The notes below the pieces were generated by a model. It saw nothing but the letters and a program-made list of their open reading frames with translations. It did not search any database and was not told the origin of the DNA. From positions 37,349-101,348 of the forward strand of contig NZ_BNCL01000013.1 in NCBI RefSeq assembly GCF_014656455.1: a stretch of DNA of 64,000 bases. Reading direction: 5' to 3'. Source of the DNA: Paracoccus aerius (GTDB lineage: Bacteria > Pseudomonadota > Alphaproteobacteria > Rhodobacterales > Rhodobacteraceae). The position numbers and the translations under genes were made by a program. Shown piece by piece: positions 17,719-26,804 of the stretch (the first letter of the stretch is position 1; every line of letters begins with the position of its first letter).

Positions 17719-18645
17719 TCAACGGGTCATCGCAATCGCGATCTGCGCCGCCAGGCGGGCGTTGTTCAGCACCAGTTCGATGTTGGATGCCAGCGAGCGC
17801 CCTTCGGTGATCTCGAAGATGCGCTGCAAAAGGAAGGGCGTGACCTGCTTGGCGGCGATCTGCCGGGCCTCGGACTCGGCCAGGGCCTGCTCGATCACGG
17901 GGGTGATTTCCTCGTGGGCGATCTCGGCCTCGGGCGGGATCGGGTTGGCGACAAGCTGGCCGCCCTTTAGGCCAAGACGCGCGCGCATGGCGGCAGCGGC
18001 GGCGATCTGGTCTGCGCTGTCCATGCGCAGGGGCGCCTTGATGCCGCTGGACCGTGACCAGAAGGCGGGCAGTTCGTCCTGGCCGTAGGCGATGACGGGC
18101 ACGCCCAGGGTTTCAAGCACCTCCCAGGTCTTGGGCAGGTCAAGGATCGCCTTGGCCCCGGCGGCCACGACCGTCACCGGGGTCTGCGCCAGTTCCTGCA
18201 GGTCGGCCGAGATGTCGAAGCTGCTTTCCGCGCCGCGATGCACGCCGCCGATGCCGCCGGTGGCAAAGACCCGGATGCCCGCCAGATGCGCGCAGATCAT
18301 GGTGGCGGCGACGGTGGTGGCGCCGGTGCGGCCGTTGGCCAGGCAGACGGCCAGGTCCGCGCGCGACAGCTTCATGGCTTCGTCGGACGGCGTCTGCGCC
18401 AGGATTTCAAGCGCCTGGTCCGTCAGGCCCACATGGATCTGACCGCCCATCACGGCAATCGTGGCAGGCACCGCGCCGTTGTCGCGGATCACCTGTTCCA
18501 CCTGCCGGGCCATCTCCAGGTTCTGCGGATAAGGCATCCCGTGGGTGATGATCGTCGATTCAAGCGCGACCACGGGGCGGCCCGCCGCAAGAGCGGCTTC
18601 GACTTCGGGCGAGAAGGTGAGGGGGGCGGTCATGGCCGGTGTCAT
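17719..18645 (-). CDS. psuG: Pseudouridine-5'-phosphate glycosidase
   Basis: A 308-residue enzyme that splits pseudouridine 5'-phosphate into uracil and ribose 5-phosphate by opening its C-C glycosidic bond. Family blocks are clear: ALESTIITHGMPYPQNLEMA, GRTGATTVAATM, FATGGIGGVHRGAE, the YGQDELPAFWSRSSG run and the VANPIP stretch. The start at 18645 has AGGA six bases upstream and overlaps the psuK stop as ATGA; a second ATG at 18633 is less well placed. It is the last gene of arsR-psuK-psuG, just upstream of tRNA-Leu on the same strand. Confidence 0.94.
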   Translation of the reverse strand: MTPAMTAPLTFSPEVEAALAAGRPVVALESTIITHGMPYPQNLEMARQVEQVIRDNGAVPATIAVMGGQIHVGLTDQALEILAQTPSDEAMKLSRADLAVCLANGRTGATTVAATMICAHLAGIRVFATGGIGGVHRGAESSFDISADLQELAQTPVTVVAAGAKAILDLPKTWEVLETLGVPVIAYGQDELPAFWSRSSGIKAPLRMDSADQIAAAAAMRARLGLKGGQLVANPIPPEAEIAHEEITPVIEQALAESEARQIAAKQVTPFLLQRIFEITEGRSLASNIELVLNNARLAAQIAIAMTR

Positions 18646-19538
18646 GGGACGTCCTTTCCAGAAACATGCGCGGCGGCGGCGTCCACCGCCTGCCGCAGGG
18701 CCGCGTCGCGCGGCAGGTGGTTCAGTTCGGCGGCAAGATGCGCCGCAAGAAAGCAGTCGCCCGCGCCGGTGACGCGGGCCACGGTCACGGCGGGGGGCGT
18801 GACCGTCAGGGTGGGTGCCCCCGCCATCGCCTCGGCCACGGCATGGGGACCATCGGTCACCAGCACGCGGGCCGCGCCGCGCGCGACCACGGCCTGCGCG
18901 GCGGTCGCGGCGTCGGGGCAGGCGCGGCCGGCCAGGATCTCGGCCTCGAGGCGGTTCAGGTAGAAGCAGCCGCGCCGGGCGGCGATCAGGGGCTCCAGCC
19001 GCTCGGCCTTGCCGGGGCTGGCGGGGACGACGCGCAGGTCGGCGGCGGCCAGGCGGGGGTCGCGGGCGACGAAGGCCAGCAGATCCTCGGTCAGGTTCCC
19101 GTCCAGCACGACCGGCGCGGTCCAACCGGACAGCGCGCCGTCCAGCGGGTCGAGGATCGCGGTGCCGGCGTCCTCCAGGCTGTGGACATCGGCGATGGCG
19201 GCGATCAGCCCCTCGCTGTCCTCGATCCCCATATAGGTGTCGGTGGGCAGGCCGGTGTCGCGGGCCAGTTGGTCGGTCAGCACGCCCAGCCGGCGGGCCT
19301 GGGCCACCAGGGCCTCGCCCTCGGGGTCGCGGCCGACGGCGGACAGGACGGCAGGGCGCAGGCCCCAGCGGGCCAGGGCCACCGCGACGTTCAGCGCCAC
19401 GCCGCCGGGAATGTGGCGGATGCGGCCGGGCACGTCGGCGCCCGGCGCCATGCGGCGGGGCGCACGGCCGATCACGTCCCACAGCATCGCGCCGATGCAC
19501 AGGATGTCGGGGCGCGGGGTATCCGGCACGGTGGTCAT
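18642..19538 (-). CDS. psuK: Pseudouridine kinase, PfkB family
   Basis: A 298-residue sugar kinase of the PfkB/ribokinase family. It has the family start (ILCIGAMLWDVIGR), the GGVALNVAVALARWG substrate block near residue 45, and the GAGDCFLAAHLAAEL signature near residue 260 with the catalytic Asp. Its coupling to psuG by ATGA makes pseudouridine phosphorylation the likely reaction, feeding PsuG. The start at 19538 overlaps the arsR stop. Confidence 0.88.
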   Translation of the reverse strand: MTTVPDTPRPDILCIGAMLWDVIGRAPRRMAPGADVPGRIRHIPGGVALNVAVALARWGLRPAVLSAVGRDPEGEALVAQARRLGVLTDQLARDTGLPTDTYMGIEDSEGLIAAIADVHSLEDAGTAILDPLDGALSGWTAPVVLDGNLTEDLLAFVARDPRLAAADLRVVPASPGKAERLEPLIAARRGCFYLNRLEAEILAGRACPDAATAAQAVVARGAARVLVTDGPHAVAEAMAGAPTLTVTPPAVTVARVTGAGDCFLAAHLAAELNHLPRDAALRQAVDAAAAHVSGKDVP

Positions 19539-19882
19539 TCCTTGGTCCAGTCCTGCATCTCGGCTTCCAGGAAGCGTTCGAAGTCGTCGAGGTCGATCGG
19601 GTCGAACTGCCCGAAGCCCTGCATCCAGACCGAGGCCGCGCGCATCCCGTCCGGATCCAGCTTGCACCAGGTGATCCGGCCGCGCCGTTCCTGCCGGATC
19701 AGGCCCGCCGCCGCAAGCACCGACAGATGCTTGGAGACGGCGGCAAGGCTCATGTCGAAGGGCGCGGCGACGTCGCTGACGGCCATGTCGTCCTCGAGCA
19801 GCATCGACAGGACCCGGCGCCGCGTCGGGTCGGCCAGGGCCGCGAAGATCAGGTCCAGCCGGTCGGGCAAGGGGGCGTTCAT
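19535..19882 (-). CDS. ArsR-family transcriptional regulator
   Basis: A 115-residue winged-helix repressor-like protein. The helix-turn-helix is MAVSDVAAPFDMSLAAVSKH, followed by the recognition helix and wing (LIRQERRGRITWCKL). It lacks the metal-binding CxC of classical ArsR and belongs to the broader group often paired with metabolic or START-domain genes. As first gene of the psuK-psuG operon (ATGA overlap with psuK) it probably regulates that operon; this is inferred. The ATG at 19882 is preferred over a TTG at 19912. Confidence 0.85.
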   Translation of the reverse strand: MNAPLPDRLDLIFAALADPTRRRVLSMLLEDDMAVSDVAAPFDMSLAAVSKHLSVLAAAGLIRQERRGRITWCKLDPDGMRAASVWMQGFGQFDPIDLDDFERFLEAEMQDWTKE

Positions 19883-20030
19883 CGGGTATCCAGGCTGGGG
19901 AAGGGGCCGCAATGGTCAACTGTGCGGTTGAATAATGTCGCGTCGGAACTGCGAACACAACCCGCAACCCGAAAACGGGGAAATCAGATTAGGAAGGTTT
20001 TTCAGTCGTTTGGGAGGGCGGGACAGTTGC

Positions 20031-20059
20031 TTGACTTGGGGGGTGAACCACCCTAGACA
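20031..20059 (+). promoter_or_regulatory. Promoter of the F0 ATP synthase operon
   Basis: TTGACT at 20031-20036 and TAGACA at 20054-20059 with an exact 17-base spacer, 30 bp before atpI. This is a near-consensus housekeeping promoter. Confidence 0.75.
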
Positions 20060-20088
20060 GCCGCCAACCGATGACGGGGGCGTGAAAC

Positions 20089-20436
20089 ATGGCCGAGGAG
20101 CCCCGGAGCGACGCGAACAGAGAGGCGGATGCCGCCCGTTTGCGCGACCTGGAGCGGCGGCTGGCGGAGAAGACCCCCAGGCCCGATGGTCCCGGACCAA
20201 TGGGCAAGTATGAACAGGCAAACCTTGCCTGGCGCATGGTGATCGAGCTCGTGTCCGGCCTGGGGCTGGGTTTCGGGATCGGATACGGACTGGACTATCT
20301 GTTCGGCACGACGCCGGTCCTGATGGTCCTGTTCATCTTCTTTGGCCTGGCGGCCGGCATCAAGACGATGATGCGCACCGCGGGCGAGCTTAACCGAAGC
20401 TCTGGCACGCCGCCAGAGAGCGACAAGAGGGACTGA
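20089..20436 (+). CDS. atpI: ATP synthase accessory protein AtpI
   Basis: A 115-residue inner-membrane protein that helps assembly of the c-ring. A charged N-terminal region (to about residue 45) precedes two membrane helices with the [17 protein letters not shown] and [15 protein letters not shown] pattern typical of alphaproteobacterial AtpI. It is the first gene of the F0 operon, two bases before atpB. Confidence 0.92.
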   Translation: MAEEPRSDANREADAARLRDLERRLAEKTPRPDGPGPMGKYEQANLAWRMVIELVSGLGLGFGIGYGLDYLFGTTPVLMVLFIFFGLAAGIKTMMRTAGELNRSSGTPPESDKRD

Positions 20437-20438
20437 TC

Positions 20439-21194
20439 GTGGCGACCGAAGCGCATGGCGAAGCAACCGGCCTGTCTTTCCACCCGATGGACCAGTTCAT
20501 CGTCCGCCCGCTGTTCGGCGACGGAGAGGTCCACTGGTACACCCCCACCAACGTCACCCTGTGGATGTTCCTGATCGTCGCCGCCACCCTGGCGCTGCTG
20601 GTGATGGGATCGCGCGGCCGGGCGATCGTGCCGACGCGCGGCCAGTCCGTCGCGGAACTGGCCTATGGCATGGTCCACAAGATGATCGCCGACATCGCGG
20701 GCAAGGACGGGCTGAAGTACTTCCCCTATGTCATGACGCTGTTCATGTTCATCGTCTTTGCAAACCTGCTGGGCCTGCTGCCTCTGGCCTTCACCGTGAC
20801 CTCGCATATCGCGGTGACGGGCGTTCTGGCCGCGGCCGTCATCATCGGCGTCACCGTGATCGGCTTTGTCAAGAACGGCGTGCATTTCCTTGACCTGTTC
20901 TGGATCCGCTCGGCCCCCTTGGCCGTCCGTCCGATCCTGGCCGTGATCGAGGTCATCAGCTATTTCGTGCGCCCGCTGAGCCTGTCCATCCGACTGGCCG
21001 GCAACATGATCGCCGGTCACGCGGTCATCAAGGTCTTCGCCGGTTTCGCGGCCATCGCGGCGGTCGCGCCCGTCGCCGTCGTCGCCGTGGTCGGCATGTA
21101 CGCCTTCGAGGTGCTGGTCGCCTTCGTGCAGGCCTATGTGTTCACCATCCTGACCTGCGTCTATCTCAAGGATGCGCTGCACCCGTCGCACTAG
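20439..21194 (+). CDS. atpB: F0F1 ATP synthase subunit a
   Basis: A 251-residue integral membrane subunit that forms the proton half-channels against the c-ring. Several hydrophobic helices are visible, and the essential arginine lies in [14 protein letters not shown] near residue 190. The start is GTG at 20439, with GAGGG a few bases upstream. Confidence 0.96.
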   Translation: MATEAHGEATGLSFHPMDQFIVRPLFGDGEVHWYTPTNVTLWMFLIVAATLALLVMGSRGRAIVPTRGQSVAELAYGMVHKMIADIAGKDGLKYFPYVMTLFMFIVFANLLGLLPLAFTVTSHIAVTGVLAAAVIIGVTVIGFVKNGVHFLDLFWIRSAPLAVRPILAVIEVISYFVRPLSLSIRLAGNMIAGHAVIKVFAGFAAIAAVAPVAVVAVVGMYAFEVLVAFVQAYVFTILTCVYLKDALHPSH

Positions 21195-21280
21195 GCGGCG
21201 CGCAGCCTGGGGCGGCGCGTGTTCATGCGCCGCCGTCTTTCAACCCGAATTCCAAACTTCCAACCGCAAGGAGCATCATC

Positions 21281-21517
21281 ATGGAAGGCAATATCGGAGA
21301 ACTGGGCCAGTACATCGGCGTCGGCCTGACCGCATTCGGCATGGGCTTCGCCGCCCTTGGTGTGGGCAACGTCGCCGGCAACTTCCTGTCGGGCGCCCTG
21401 CGCAACCCGTCGGCCGCCGCCGGCCAGACCGCCACGCTGTTCATCGGCATGGCTTTTGCCGAAGCCCTGGGGATCTTCTCGTTCCTGGTCGCGCTTCTGC
21501 TGATGTTCGCAGTCTGA
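21281..21517 (+). CDS. atpE: F0F1 ATP synthase subunit c
   Basis: A 78-residue hairpin of two membrane helices that forms the rotating c-ring. The loop is RNPSAA and the ion-binding carboxylate is Glu61 ([10 protein letters not shown]). AAGGAGC is at the ribosome-binding position. A gap of 86 bp separates it from atpB. Confidence 0.97.
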   Translation: MEGNIGELGQYIGVGLTAFGMGFAALGVGNVAGNFLSGALRNPSAAAGQTATLFIGMAFAEALGIFSFLVALLLMFAV

Positions 21518-21591
21518 TCCCTTTCATCCTTGCGGCGGGGTGGGGCTTCGGCCCCATCCCTTCGTGACCTGACAAGGCCAAGGGGTAGGAC

Positions 21592-22185
21592 ATGATCAGC
21601 CTGTTGCAAGAGGCCGTCACCATCGCGGCCGACGAACATACCGAAAGCGTGGCAAGTTCCGTCGCGCATGGCGAGGTCGAGACGGCGACGGGCCTGCCCC
21701 AGCTGGACGTCACGACTTTCGCGAACCAGATTTTCTGGCTCATCATCACCTTGCTGGTGCTGTATTGGGTCGTGGCCAAGATCGCCCTTCCGCGCATCGG
21801 CTCGGTCCTGTCGGACCGCCAGGGCGCGATGACGGGCGACCTGATGGCCGCCGAGGAATTCAAGCTGAAGGCCAAGGAGGCCGAGGCTGCCTATGACAAG
21901 GCCCTGGCGGATGCCCGGTCCGAGGCGAGCAAGATCGTCGCGGCGAACCGCGCCGAGATCCAGAAGGAACTGGACGCGGCCATCGCCCATGCCGATGCCG
22001 AGATCGCGGCGCGCACCGCCGAATCGGAAAAGCGCATCCGCGAGATCCGCGATTCAGCCGACGCCAACGCCCGTGAGGTCGCCCGCGACGTCACGGCCGA
22101 ACTGGTCCGCAGCTTTGGCGGGACCGTCGATCAGGCTGCGGTCGATCAGGCCGTGGACAGCCGCATGAAAGGGGCCTTGCAATGA
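21592..22185 (+). CDS. atpG: F0F1 ATP synthase subunit b'
   Basis: A 197-residue peripheral stalk subunit of the b' type found in photosynthetic bacteria and alphaproteobacteria. An N-terminal extension rich in acidic residues is followed by one membrane helix (about 45-65, FWLIITLLVLYWVVAKI) and a long charged coiled coil. It pairs with subunit b, whose ATG overlaps its stop (ATGA). Confidence 0.93.
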   Translation: MISLLQEAVTIAADEHTESVASSVAHGEVETATGLPQLDVTTFANQIFWLIITLLVLYWVVAKIALPRIGSVLSDRQGAMTGDLMAAEEFKLKAKEAEAAYDKALADARSEASKIVAANRAEIQKELDAAIAHADAEIAARTAESEKRIREIRDSADANAREVARDVTAELVRSFGGTVDQAAVDQAVDSRMKGALQ

Positions 22186-22745
22186 AACGTCTTGCCGTCA
22201 TTGCTGCGGCCGCCGCCCTGGCTGCCGGTCCTGCCGCCGCCGCCACGGGGTCGTTCTTTTCGCTTCGGAACACGAACTTCATCGTTCTGATCGCGTTCCT
22301 GGTCTTTGTCGGCGTCCTGGTCTACTTCAAGGTTCCGGCCAAGATCGGCGCCCTGCTGGACCAGCGGGCCGCGGGCATCCGCCGCGACCTGGACGAGGCC
22401 AAGCGCCTGCGCGAGGAAGCGCAGGAGATCTATGCCAGCTATGAACGCCGTCAGCGCGACGTGGCGACCCAGGCTGACCAGATCGTCGCCAATGCCAAGC
22501 GCGAGGCCGAAGCCCAAGCGGCAAAATCCAAGGCCGACCTGAAGTCGTCGATCGAGCGTCGCCTGAAGGCCGCCGAGGACCAGATCGCCAGTGCCGAAAA
22601 CGACGCGGTGCGGGCCGTCCGCGACCGCGCGGTGCAGGCGGCCGTCGCCGCGGCATCCGCGCTGCTGGCGCAGCAGGTGGGTGCGGGTCAGCGTTCCGCC
22701 GGGATCGACGAAGCCATCGACGAAGTGGCGCGCCGGTTGAACTGA
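22182..22745 (+). CDS. atpF: F0F1 ATP synthase subunit b
   Basis: A 187-residue peripheral stalk subunit. It begins with a hydrophobic, signal-like stretch (about residues 1-21), then the membrane helix (NFIVLIAFLVFVGVLVYF) and a coiled coil rich in Lys, Glu and Ala. It is the last gene of the operon; a strong bidirectional terminator follows. The F1 genes are not in this window. Confidence 0.95.
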   Translation: MKRLAVIAAAAALAAGPAAAATGSFFSLRNTNFIVLIAFLVFVGVLVYFKVPAKIGALLDQRAAGIRRDLDEAKRLREEAQEIYASYERRQRDVATQADQIVANAKREAEAQAAKSKADLKSSIERRLKAAEDQIASAENDAVRAVRDRAVQAAVAAASALLAQQVGAGQRSAGIDEAIDEVARRLN

Positions 22746-22797
22746 CAAGGGCGCGTCTTCAAGGACGCGGCCACATCATCGGACAGTGATAGAAAAG

Positions 22798-22827
22798 CCC
22801 CCGTCGCGTGAAGCGGCGGGGGTTTTT
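22798..22827. terminator. Bidirectional terminator, atpF and OmpA-like gene
   Basis: A 10-bp GC stem with one wobble (22798-22807 with 22813-22822) and a 5-base loop, TTTTT on the plus side and TTTT on the minus side, between convergent genes. Confidence 0.93.
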
Positions 22828-22844
22828 CCTTGGCGTCGGGCGGT

Positions 22845-23510
22845 TCAGTTGGTCGGGCGGATCAGGATCTCGACCCGGCGGTTCTGCGCGCGGCCGGCGG
22901 CGGTGTCGTTCGAGGCAACCGGCTGGTTGAAGCCCGCGCCCGTCGCGACCAAGCGCGAGGACGAGACGCCGGCGGCAGACAGGATGCCCGCGACCGACTG
23001 CGCGCGGCGCTGCGACAGGTCCATGTTCAATGCGGCGCTGCCAGTGTTGTCGGTATGGCCCACGACCTCGACCCGGCTGTTCGGATACTGGTTCAGGTTG
23101 CGCGCGACCGCGTAAAGGTCGTTCTGCGCGGCGCCCGAGACGGCAGCCGAGCCGGTGGCGAAGAGGATCCCCTCGGGCATCACGACCTGCAGGTAGGAGC
23201 CGCGGTTGATGACCTGGATGTTCGGGTTAGACAGCGACTGCTGCAGCGCCTGGGCCTGGCGGTCCAGGATATTGCCCGCGACGGCGCCCGCCGCCGCGCC
23301 CAGGATCGCGCCGCGTGCGGCGTCCCGGCCTTCGTTGTTGCTGTCGCTGTCGCGCGTCGCGCCCAAGACGGCGCCCACGGCAGCGCCTGCAAGCGCGCCC
23401 TGCTGGGTGCGGCTCATGCCGGAACCCATGCCGGTGCCGTCGGTGGGCGCGCAGGCGCCGAGGGCGACAAGGCCCGACACGGCAAGAATGGTGGTGACGC
23501 GAAGGTTCAT
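22845..23510 (-). CDS. OmpA-family lipoprotein with glycine zipper
   Basis: A 221-residue outer-membrane lipoprotein. A signal peptide ends at a lipobox (LGAC, about residue 20), then comes a Gly/Ala-rich zipper (GALAGAAVGAVLGA and GAILGAAAGAVAGN), then an OmpA-like peptidoglycan-binding domain with VVGHTDNTGSAALN and LSQRRAQSV. It likely ties the outer membrane to the cell wall. It shares the terminator with atpF. Confidence 0.9.
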   Translation of the reverse strand: MNLRVTTILAVSGLVALGACAPTDGTGMGSGMSRTQQGALAGAAVGAVLGATRDSDSNNEGRDAARGAILGAAAGAVAGNILDRQAQALQQSLSNPNIQVINRGSYLQVVMPEGILFATGSAAVSGAAQNDLYAVARNLNQYPNSRVEVVGHTDNTGSAALNMDLSQRRAQSVAGILSAAGVSSSRLVATGAGFNQPVASNDTAAGRAQNRRVEILIRPTN

Positions 23511-23704
23511 GGGTTTCCCTTTCCTGGTCTTGCGACATTGATATCGCGGCAGATTCTCGGTTGCCGCTCAACGCGCCGAAGCTGGCCCAGTTCCGCCGGA
23601 AAGGAAAGTCACGGCTGCGTGGAAGCTGCTGGACCGGCGGGACAATCGCCTTGCATTGCAGCGGGCTTGCATTGGCGGGCGGGCGCAGTCAAAAGCGGGG
23701 CGTC

Positions 23705-24367
23705 ATGGTCCAGCCCCGCCGTCTTGCCCAGCCCTTGCCCTTTGCCCAGCAGGTCGCGATCTTCTCGCGCCTGGCAAGCGCCAATCCGCAGCCGGTGACC
23801 GAGCTGGAGTTTTCCAATCCCTTCACGCTGGTCGTGGCCGTCGCCCTGTCGGCGCAGGCGACCGATGTGGGGGTGAACAAGGCCACGCGCGGGCTGTTCG
23901 CCATCGCCGACACGCCGGAGAAGATGCTGGATCTGGGCCTTGAGGGCGTGACCGAGCATATCAAGACCATCGGGTTGTTCCGCCAGAAGGCCAAGAACGT
24001 CATCGCCCTGTCGCGCATCCTGGTCGAGGAATTCGGCGGCGAGGTGCCCGACAGCCGCGCGGCCCTGATGCGACTGCCAGGCGTGGGTCGCAAGACCGCG
24101 AATGTGGTGCTGAACAGCGCCTTCGGCCATCCGGCGCAGGCGGTCGATACCCATATCTTCCGCGTCGGCAACCGCACCCGCATCGCGCCCGGCCGCGACG
24201 TGGACGAGGTCGAGCGCGCCATCGAGGACAACGTGCCCGCCCGGTTCCAGGACAACGCCCATCACTGGCTGATCCTGCACGGCCGATACATCTGCCAGGC
24301 CCGCCGCCCGCGCTGCGCGGTCTGCCCCATCTACGACCTGTGCCCATACGAGGAGAAGACCGCATGA
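23705..24367 (+). CDS. nth: Endonuclease III
   Basis: A 220-residue DNA glycosylase/AP lyase for oxidised pyrimidines. The helix-hairpin-helix is LPGVGRKTANVVL with catalytic Lys130; Asp148 (VDTH) is the second catalytic residue. Four cysteines spaced C-X6-C-X2-C-X5-C (197, 204, 207, 213) hold the [4Fe-4S] cluster. The start at 23705 gives family length; the frame upstream is not conserved in kind. It overlaps the next kinase gene by ATGA. Confidence 0.95.
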   Translation: MVQPRRLAQPLPFAQQVAIFSRLASANPQPVTELEFSNPFTLVVAVALSAQATDVGVNKATRGLFAIADTPEKMLDLGLEGVTEHIKTIGLFRQKAKNVIALSRILVEEFGGEVPDSRAALMRLPGVGRKTANVVLNSAFGHPAQAVDTHIFRVGNRTRIAPGRDVDEVERAIEDNVPARFQDNAHHWLILHGRYICQARRPRCAVCPIYDLCPYEEKTA

Positions 24368-25377
24368 CCACCCCCTATGTGATCGGCATCGGAAATGCGG
24401 TGATGGACGTGATCTCGCCGGTGGCCGAGGACCGGCTGGCGGCGCTTGGCGTGCAGAAGGGGATCATGCAGCTGATCGAGCGCGAGCGGTCGGAATACCT
24501 GATGGCCGCGCAGGCGGACGATCACGGGCCGGGGCGCGCGCAGTCGAAGCTGGTGCCGGGCGGGTCGGTCGCGAACACGCTGGCGGGCATCGGGATGCTT
24601 GGGCTGCGCACGGCCTTCATCGGGCGGGTGGCGAATGACGCGCTGGGCCTGTCCTATGCCGAGCAGACCGAGGCGGCGGGGACGGTCTTCGTCAATCCGC
24701 CGGTCGTGGGGGACCAGTTGCCGACGTCCCGCAGCATCATCCTGGTGACGCCCGACGGCGAGCGGTCGATGAACACCTATCTGGGGATCTCGGCCGAACT
24801 TGGGCCGGAGGACGTGAACCCGTCGGTTTTCCAGGGTGCGGGCTGGCTGTTCCTGGAAGGATACCTGTTCGACAAGCCCAAGGGGAAAGAGGCTTTCCTG
24901 AAGGCCGCGAAATCCTGCCACGAGGCGGGCGGGCAGGCGGGTATCGCATTGTCGGACCCGTTCTGCGTGGACCGTCACCGCGAGGATTTCCGGCGGCTTG
25001 TGGCAGGGCCGATGGATTACGTGATCGGGAACGTCCACGAATGGACTTCGCTTTATCAGGTCACGGATCTGGAGGAGGCCTTGCGGCTGGCCCAGGCCGA
25101 CTGCGGCACGGTGATCTGCACGCGGTCGGGCGAGGATGCGATCCTTAGCCGCAACGGGGAACGTGTGACGGCGCCCGTCCACCGCCTTGTGCCCGTCGAC
25201 GCGACGGGCGCGGGGGACCAGTTCGCGGCGGGGCTGTTGTATGGCCTTGCCGTTGGGGCGCCGCTGGCGGTGGCGGGCCGGATGGGCTGCATCGCGGCGG
25301 CCGAGGTGATCGGCCATGTCGGCCCGCGCCCCGAGCGTGACCTGCGGGCGGATTTCCGGGCCGAGGGGCTGATCTGA
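24364..25377 (+). CDS. PfkB-family kinase, adenosine kinase-like
   Basis: A 337-residue ribokinase-fold kinase. It has the N-terminal VIGIGNAVMDVISP block, the GGSVANTLAGIGMLG substrate loop, and the DATGAGDQFAAGLLYG anion-hole/catalytic motif near residue 275. The length and N-terminus suit the adenosine kinase-like group common beside nth in Rhodobacterales. The nucleoside specificity is not proven by sequence. It is coupled to nth by ATGA, and a palindromic repeat element follows its stop. Confidence 0.85.
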   Translation: MTTPYVIGIGNAVMDVISPVAEDRLAALGVQKGIMQLIERERSEYLMAAQADDHGPGRAQSKLVPGGSVANTLAGIGMLGLRTAFIGRVANDALGLSYAEQTEAAGTVFVNPPVVGDQLPTSRSIILVTPDGERSMNTYLGISAELGPEDVNPSVFQGAGWLFLEGYLFDKPKGKEAFLKAAKSCHEAGGQAGIALSDPFCVDRHREDFRRLVAGPMDYVIGNVHEWTSLYQVTDLEEALRLAQADCGTVICTRSGEDAILSRNGERVTAPVHRLVPVDATGAGDQFAAGLLYGLAVGAPLAVAGRMGCIAAAEVIGHVGPRPERDLRADFRAEGLI

Positions 25378-25399
25378 GGCTTTGCGTCCCGCGGCGGCC

Positions 25400-25451
25400 G
25401 GGGGACTTCACGTCCCCCGGACCCCCTGTGGGATATGTGGCCCAGGATGAA
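25400..25451 (+). repeat. REP-like intergenic repeat, copy A
   Basis: A GGGGG-A-CTTCACG-T-CCCCC hairpin (25400-25418) followed by GGACCCCC, GGGATATGTGG and CCAGGATGAA. A near-identical element follows another stop codon at 30550-30597. It lies 22 bp past the kinase stop. Confidence 0.75.
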
Positions 25452-25541
25452 TGGCGCCGGTGTGAAAGCCCCGGCGTTGCGCGGATCTGCTGGCGCGTGT
25501 ATCAGGGCCGCAACGAATTTGCAGCTTGAAGGACATTGCGG

Positions 25542-26804
25542 ATGCGCAGGGTTGTAGTCACCGGAATGGGCATGGTCACGCCGCTGGCCTGCGGTGTCGA
25601 GGCGACGTGGGAGCGTTTGCTGGCCGGGCAGTCCGGCGCCGGGCGGATCACGCGGTTCGATCCAAAGGATGTCGTGACGAAATATGCCTGCGAGATCCCC
25701 TTCGGCGACGGCAGCGACGGAACGTTCAACCCCGATGACTGGATGGAGCCGAAGGATCGGCGCAAGGTCGATGACTTCATCCTGTATGGCATGGCCGCAG
25801 CCGAGCAGGCGGTGAAGGATTCCGGCTGGGAGCCGCAGACCGAGGAGGATCGCGAACGGACCGGCGTCATGATCGGGTCGGGGATCGGCGGGCTGACCTC
25901 GATCGCGGAAACGGCGGTGCTGATCAAGGAACGCGGGCCGAAGCGGGTGTCGCCCTTCTTCATTCCCGGCGCGCTGATCAACCTGGTGTCCGGGCAGGTG
26001 TCCATCCGCTTTGGCTACAAGGGGCCGAACCATGCGGTGGTGACGGCCTGTTCCACGGGCGCGCATGCGATCGGCGATGCGGCGCGGCTGATCATGCTGG
26101 GTGATGCGGACGTGATGGTCGCGGGCGGCGCGGAAAGCCCCATCAGCGAGATCGGGATCGCGGGCTTCAACGCCTGCAAGGCCCTGTCCACCAAGCGCGA
26201 CAACGACCCGCAATCGGCCAGCCGCCCTTACGACATCGACCGCGACGGCTTTGTCATGGGCGAGGGCGCGGGTTGCCTGGTGCTGGAGGAATACGAGCAC
26301 GCAAAGGCGCGGGGTGCGAAGATCTATGCCGAAGTGCTGGGATATGGCCTGTCGGGCGACGCGTATCACATCACGGCGCCCAGCGAGGATGGCGACGGCG
26401 GCTTCCGGGCGATGCGGAACGCGCTGAAGAATGCCGGGCTTGAGGCGTCGGACATCGACTATATCAACGCGCACGGCACCAGCACGATGGCCGACACGAT
26501 CGAACTGGGCGCGGTCGAACGCCTGCTGGGCGATCACGCGCCGAATGCGGTGATGTCATCGACGAAATCCAGCATCGGGCATCTGCTGGGAGCCGCCGGC
26601 GCGGTCGAGGCGATCTTCTGCGTGCTGGCGATCCGCGACGGCATCTGCCCGCCAACCATCAACCTGGACAATCCGGCGGTCCAGCCGAGGCTTGACCTGG
26701 CGGCCAATGCAGCCGTTCGGCGCAAGGTGGATGTGGCCTTGTCCAACAGCTTCGGCTTTGGCGGCACCAATGCCAGCCTTGTGCTGCGGGCGGTCAAGGA
26801 ATGA
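25542..26804 (+). CDS. fabF: Beta-ketoacyl-ACP synthase II
   Basis: A 420-residue fatty-acid elongation enzyme that condenses malonyl-ACP with acyl chains. The catalytic triad is Cys170 (TACSTGAHA), His311 (NAHGTSTMADT) and His347 (SSIGHLLGAAG). The ATG at 25542 has AAGGA eight bases upstream, whereas a TTG at 25536 is too close to it. The stop overlaps the mltG start (ATGA), so the pair is cotranscribed. Confidence 0.96.
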   Translation: MRRVVVTGMGMVTPLACGVEATWERLLAGQSGAGRITRFDPKDVVTKYACEIPFGDGSDGTFNPDDWMEPKDRRKVDDFILYGMAAAEQAVKDSGWEPQTEEDRERTGVMIGSGIGGLTSIAETAVLIKERGPKRVSPFFIPGALINLVSGQVSIRFGYKGPNHAVVTACSTGAHAIGDAARLIMLGDADVMVAGGAESPISEIGIAGFNACKALSTKRDNDPQSASRPYDIDRDGFVMGEGAGCLVLEEYEHAKARGAKIYAEVLGYGLSGDAYHITAPSEDGDGGFRAMRNALKNAGLEASDIDYINAHGTSTMADTIELGAVERLLGDHAPNAVMSSTKSSIGHLLGAAGAVEAIFCVLAIRDGICPPTINLDNPAVQPRLDLAANAAVRRKVDVALSNSFGFGGTNASLVLRAVKE

